The notes beneath the pieces were generated by a model. That model ran no database searches. It saw only the letters and a list, made by a program, of their open reading frames with translations, and was not told where the DNA came from. Below, piece after piece: positions 60,927-64,000 of a stretch of 64,000 nt of DNA; the stretch's first letter is position 1; each line of letters starts with the position of its first letter. This DNA is from Caldatribacterium sp051549785. GTDB lineage: Bacteria > Atribacterota > Atribacteria > Atribacterales > Caldatribacteriaceae. The position numbers were made by a program, and so were the translations under genes. The DNA lies in the NCBI RefSeq assembly GCF_051549785.1, contig NZ_CP189974.1, forward strand, positions 124,001 through 188,000, in the 5' to 3' direction.

Positions 60927-61563
60927 CGGCTTCCTTCTCCTTCAGGGCGTACTCCCGGCTTTCAATGAGCTCCAGGACTTCACTGGAGACCCGCTCGATC
61001 TCCTGGACCAGGCCCTCGACGAGGTGAGCGAGGTAGTGGTGCATGACCAGGGTGGGGATGGCCACAGAGAGTCCTGCAGCGGTGGTGAGGAGGGCCTCGG
61101 AAATCCCTCCGGCCATCTCCGTGGGCTTCCCCACACCTACGGCAGCAATGACGGCAAAGGTCCGGATCATCCCGGTCACCGTCCCCAGAAGCCCCAAAAG
61201 GGGGGAGATGTTGGCGATGACGACAAGAGTTGAAAGGCGCTTCTCAAGGAGCGGGAGCTCAAAGGAAGCGGCGGTCTCCATGGCCTCCCGGGCTTCCCGG
61301 GGAAGGCCCTTAAAGTACTTCCTGAGGCCGGCGAGAATAATCCGGGAGGCGGGGTTGGGGGAACGGGAGGAGAGCTCCAGAATCCCCCGGAGGTCTTCCT
61401 GGGCAAGGGCCTTGCGGACGGCCTTCAGGTACTTGCGGATACGGTCTTTGAGGTGCCGCAGGACGTACCAGCGCTCGATGAAGACGGCCAAGGCGATGAC
61501 CGAACAGGCCACGATGGGGTACATGACGTACCCACCTTTGGCGATGACGGAAAAGACCTGCAT
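60892..61563 (-). CDS. exbB: ExbB/TolQ family motor protein, copy 2
   Basis: 223 residues. Same motifs as copy 1, with His instead of Tyr in the L-R-H-L-K-D segment. It lies about 50 nt after pstB, separated by a small hairpin, so it may have its own promoter there or be read through from pst. Confidence 0.94.
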   Translation of the reverse strand: MQVFSVIAKGGYVMYPIVACSVIALAVFIERWYVLRHLKDRIRKYLKAVRKALAQEDLRGILELSSRSPNPASRIILAGLRKYFKGLPREAREAMETAASFELPLLEKRLSTLVVIANISPLLGLLGTVTGMIRTFAVIAAVGVGKPTEMAGGISEALLTTAAGLSVAIPTLVMHHYLAHLVEGLVQEIERVSSEVLELIESREYALKEKEADVPVPAMEEES

Positions 61564-61583
61564 GGTGCTACCTCCTGTGTGAG

Positions 61584-61606
61584 AGAATATCCCGGAATTC
61601 CCGGGA
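61584..61606 (-). terminator. Weak hairpin after pstB
   Basis: 6-bp stem (tcccgg / ccggga) with a 5-nt loop, followed on the minus strand by TATTCTCTC. It may give partial termination between pst and the exb genes. Confidence 0.3.
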
Positions 61607-61616
61607 AAGTTCCCCC

Positions 61617-62381
61617 CTATCCGAACCTCCCGGTGAGGTAATCCTCGGTCTCCTTCCGGCGGGGATTCGTGAAAATCTGCGCAGTGGGACCAAACTCTAT
61701 GAGGCGACCCATGAGGAGGAAAGCGGTGTAATCGGACACCCGTGCTGCTTCCTGCATGTTGTGGGTCACAAGGACAATGGTGTACCGCTCCCGGAGCTTT
61801 TTGATGAGCTCCTCAATACGGGCCGTGGCAATGGGGTCCAGGGCCGAGGCCGGCTCATCCATGAGGAGAATCTCCGGCTCCACCGCAATGGCTCGGGCAA
61901 TACAGAGCCGCTGCTGCTGCCCGCCCGAAAGCTCCAGAGCCGAAGCATGGAGGCGGTCCTTCACCTCATCCCAGAGCGCCGCCGCCTTGAGGCTTTCCTC
62001 CACCCGTTCCTGAATCGCTCTCCTGTTCTTCCAGCCCTGAACGCGAAGGCCGTACGCCACGTTCTCAAAGATGCTTTTGGGGAAGGGATTGGGACGCTGG
62101 AAGACCATGCCGATGCGCCGGCGCAAAGCCACAGGATCCACAGAATCCCCGTAGATGTTCTCCCCGTCGAGGAGAATTTCTCCCTGCACCCTGAGGTTTT
62201 CGTAGAAATCGTTCATCCGGTTGATGCTCCTCAAAAGCGTTGATTTCCCGCACCCCGATGGGCCAATGATGGCAGTGACCCGGTTTTCCGGAACATCCAG
62301 GGTGACGTCATAGAGAATCTGTTTTTCGCCGAAGAAAACGCTGAAATTCCGGATGCTCAGCTTGGTTTTCTCCCCCAGCAT
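61617..62381 (-). CDS. pstB: Phosphate ABC transporter ATP-binding protein
   Basis: 254 residues. Walker A G-P-S-G-C-G-K-S-T near 40, the PstB-specific R-S-I-N-R-M-N-D motif, Q-R-P-N-P-F-P-K-S-I-F-E-N-V near 95, signature L-S-G-G-Q-Q-Q-R and Walker B L-L-M-D-E-P-A-S-A-L-D. It powers high-affinity phosphate import. No phoU follows it. Confidence 0.97.
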   Translation of the reverse strand: MLGEKTKLSIRNFSVFFGEKQILYDVTLDVPENRVTAIIGPSGCGKSTLLRSINRMNDFYENLRVQGEILLDGENIYGDSVDPVALRRRIGMVFQRPNPFPKSIFENVAYGLRVQGWKNRRAIQERVEESLKAAALWDEVKDRLHASALELSGGQQQRLCIARAIAVEPEILLMDEPASALDPIATARIEELIKKLRERYTIVLVTHNMQEAARVSDYTAFLLMGRLIEFGPTAQIFTNPRRKETEDYLTGRFG

Positions 62382-62382
62382 T

Positions 62383-63237
62383 TTACCACTTCCTCGCCAT
62401 ACGGAATCTCCTCCGCAGAAGGATTGCCGAGAAATTCATAAGGAGCACCAGGATAAGAAGCACCAGAGCCGTTCCATAGGCCAGGGGGATCTGTTTCTCC
62501 GGCCTTGTCCCTTCGGTCATCAGTCCGTAAATATGATAGGGAAGCGCAAGAACCCGGTCAAAGGGCGAACGGGGAAGACCCCGGGCGTAGAACGTTGCCG
62601 CCGTGAACATGATGGGGGCTGTCTCCCCTGCCACGCGCCCAATGGCGAGGATGAGTCCGGTGAGCATTCCGGGAAACGCGGCAGGGAGCACCACCCTACG
62701 CACCGTCGTCCACCGGTCGGCCCCCAGGGCGAGAGAGGCCTCCCGGAAGGATCGCGGCACACTGCGCAGCGCCTCTTCACAGGAAGCAATCACCACGGGA
62801 AGCGACATGATGCCAAGGGTGAGCGAGCCGGAAACAATGGACACACCAAAACCGAAGAGCTTGACAAACACTGAAAGCCCAAAAAGCCCGAAAACCACCG
62901 AAGGCACCCCGGCAAGACAGTGGATGGCACTGCGGATTGCCTGAACCACAGGGTGAGGGGGAGCGTACTCCACAAGGTACACTGCCGAGAGCACTCCAAG
63001 GGGGAGGGACACCAAGGTACTCCCCAGAACAAGGTAGAGCGTTCCGACAATGGCCGGGAGAATCCCCCCTTCACTCATCCCATGCCGGGGGAAGGAGAAG
63101 AGGAACTCAAGGCTTAAGACCCTTCCACCTCTGAGAGCGATAAAGCCCACCACTACTCCCAGGGCAAGACCAATGACCACCATGGCCAGTCCACAGAGGA
63201 AAAACCAGAACTTTTCCTTCACCTGTCTGGCCTCCAC
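62383..63237 (-). CDS. pstA: Phosphate ABC transporter permease PstA
   Basis: 284 residues, six helices. G-I-L-P-A-I-V-G-T-L near 58 and A-L-R-S-V-P-R-S-F-R-E-A-S-L-A-L-G-A near 157 (coupling loop), plus G-R-V-A-G-E-T-A-P near 202, fit PstA. GTG start behind GGAGGCGGTAGCG. It abuts pstB and pstC. Confidence 0.95.
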   Translation of the reverse strand: MEARQVKEKFWFFLCGLAMVVIGLALGVVVGFIALRGGRVLSLEFLFSFPRHGMSEGGILPAIVGTLYLVLGSTLVSLPLGVLSAVYLVEYAPPHPVVQAIRSAIHCLAGVPSVVFGLFGLSVFVKLFGFGVSIVSGSLTLGIMSLPVVIASCEEALRSVPRSFREASLALGADRWTTVRRVVLPAAFPGMLTGLILAIGRVAGETAPIMFTAATFYARGLPRSPFDRVLALPYHIYGLMTEGTRPEKQIPLAYGTALVLLILVLLMNFSAILLRRRFRMARKW

Positions 63238-63239
63238 CG

Positions 63240-64000
63240 CTACCGCCTCCAGAACTCCCGCCGGCCGAAGAGGTTCACCACAAGGTCAAAAAGAAGCGTG
63301 ATGGCAAAAAGCACCACAGCCACTAAAAACAGCACCCGATAGTGCAGGCTCCCCACGGGTGTTTCCGCCATCTCTGCCGCGATGGCGGCAGTCATTGTCC
63401 GGACAGGCTGAAAGAATGATCGGGGAATGAGGGCTGCTCCACCAGCCACCATGAGGACCGTCATGGTCTCCCCGATGATTCGCCCTGCCCCAAGGATAAC
63501 GGCCGCACCAATCCCCGAGGAGGCAGCCGGAACGACCACCTCCTTGATGGTCTCCCAGCGGGTTGCTCCCAGGGCCAGAGCCGCCTCACGGTAGTCCCGA
63601 GGAACAGCCGTAAGGGCATCCTCCATCACGCTCACCACCACCGGAACGGCCATGAGGCCAAGGAGCATCGAGGCCGTGAGGGCCGTGAGACCGGTGGGGA
63701 GGGTGAAAATTTCCCGAAGAAAGGGAGCAAGGAACACCACCCCAAAAAACCCGTAGACCACCGAAGGGATGCCCGCAAGGATTTCAATGACGGGTTTCAG
63801 GAATTCCCGAAGACCCCAGGGACAGATTTCAGCGAGGAACACCGCAGCCAGAAACCCCAGAGGAACGGCAAAGGCAAGCCCACCAAGGGTTACAAAAAGC
63901 GATCCCAGAAGGAGGGGAAGAAGGCCAAACCGGGGTGGCGAGGAAACCGGGTACCAGCGCCGCCCCAAAAAGAACTCCGAAAGGGAAACGTGAGAAAGTG
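63240..64000 (-). CDS. pstC: Phosphate ABC transporter permease PstC (5' end outside window)
   Basis: The frame stays open to the window edge (H-V-S-L-S-E-F-F-L-G-R-R-W-Y-P-V), so the true N-terminus is outside. Visible helices and motifs match PstC: L-G-S-L-F-V-T-L, E-I-L-A-G-I-P-S-V-V-Y-G-F-F-G, coupling loop A-L-T-A-V-P-R-D-Y-R-E-A-A-L-A-L-G-A-T and R-I-I-G-E-T-M-T-V. The family R-W-x-P motif is kept at the start of the visible part. pstS should lie to the right. Confidence 0.94.
   Translation of the reverse strand, partial: LSHVSLSEFFLGRRWYPVSSPPRFGLLPLLLGSLFVTLGGLAFAVPLGFLAAVFLAEICPWGLREFLKPVIEILAGIPSVVYGFFGVVFLAPFLREIFTLPTGLTALTASMLLGLMAVPVVVSVMEDALTAVPRDYREAALALGATRWETIKEVVVPAASSGIGAAVILGAGRIIGETMTVLMVAGGAALIPRSFFQPVRTMTAAIAAEMAETPVGSLHYRVLFLVAVVLFAITLLFDLVVNLFGRREFWRR

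Larger units (their letters stand above)
60505..61578. repeat. Long direct repeat, copy 2 (exbB-exbD cassette)
   Basis: Second copy of the 1,074-bp unit, one base different as read. The unit carries exbB, exbD, their ribosome sites and the start codon of the downstream gene. Homologous recombination between copies would remove the TPR gene and one motor pair. Confidence 0.93.

Noticed and set aside
1..64000. CRISPR array, prophage or conjugative element
   Set aside because: No spaced short repeats, Cas genes, phage structural genes or conjugation genes were seen. The lone XerC/D-type recombinase sits in a housekeeping operon.

Overview
The window looks like the chromosome of a thermophilic, anaerobic, fermentative heterotroph with a two-membrane envelope. 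The evidence is: a TtuA-type tRNA 2-thiolation enzyme (a thermophile marker); several high-affinity ABC importers for peptides, oligosaccharides and nucleosides; an acetate-kinase family enzyme; no respiratory genes; ExbB/ExbD (TolQ/TolR) motors; and an NfrB-like membrane glycosyltransferase. GC is high and genes are tightly packed, often overlapping, with many GTG and TTG starts behind clear GGAGG sites. An Atribacterota, Thermotogota or Synergistota-like lineage would fit. That placement is inference from gene content only.

Layout. 1-3.6 kb (minus): a BMP-type nucleoside ABC importer. 3.8-13.3 kb (minus): a LacI-controlled operon with an Opp-type importer, a family 3 beta-glycosidase and a small VOC protein, probably for uptake and cytoplasmic hydrolysis of beta-oligosaccharides. 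13.5-21.1 kb (minus): a second Dpp-type importer behind two M29-like peptidases. 21.3-24.4 kb: a cupin, a 0.5-kb gene-poor island, a VapBC toxin-antitoxin pair and a decayed ISLre2 element. 24.4-25.9 kb (plus): a cobalamin riboswitch controlling cblT-cblS (alpha-ribazole salvage). 25.9-33.1 kb: alcohol dehydrogenase, sugar epimerase, a SHOCT protein, an LpxB-related protein, nadC-nadB and a membrane-anchored YvcK. 33.3-37.4 kb (plus): a family 1 sugar importer without its ATPase, then a ParB-like protein. 37.4-40.5 kb (minus): glycerate kinase, glyoxylate/hydroxypyruvate reductase and a TIM-barrel isomerase. 40.7-42.8 kb (minus): an NfrB-like glycosyltransferase with c-di-GMP-type MshEN repeats. 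43.1-47.7 kb (plus): a two-component pair, tRNA-Leu(GAG), ttuA, an acetate-kinase family gene and a C-GCAxxG-C-C protein. 47.8-64 kb (minus): a long gene train reading pstC-pstA-pstB, exbB-exbD (copy 2), a 1,210-residue TPR protein, exbB-exbD (copy 1), a TonB-like/DUF3048 fusion, lgt, xerD, a purine nucleoside phosphorylase, a COG2426 membrane protein, mtnA, an eRF1-like protein and fucK.

The most unusual region is 54.4-61.6 kb. A nearly perfect 1,074-bp exbB-exbD cassette occurs twice, once before a giant TPR protein with a TolB-N-like start and once before a protein with a TonB-like N-terminus whose C-terminus is DUF3048 instead of the TonB domain. This resembles a non-canonical Tol/Ton envelope motor. 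Other points of interest are a PNP with an Asn-to-Asp change next to mtnA and fucK, paired LacI operators around a strong promoter, and stable hairpins at the binding-protein/permease junction of three separate ABC operons.
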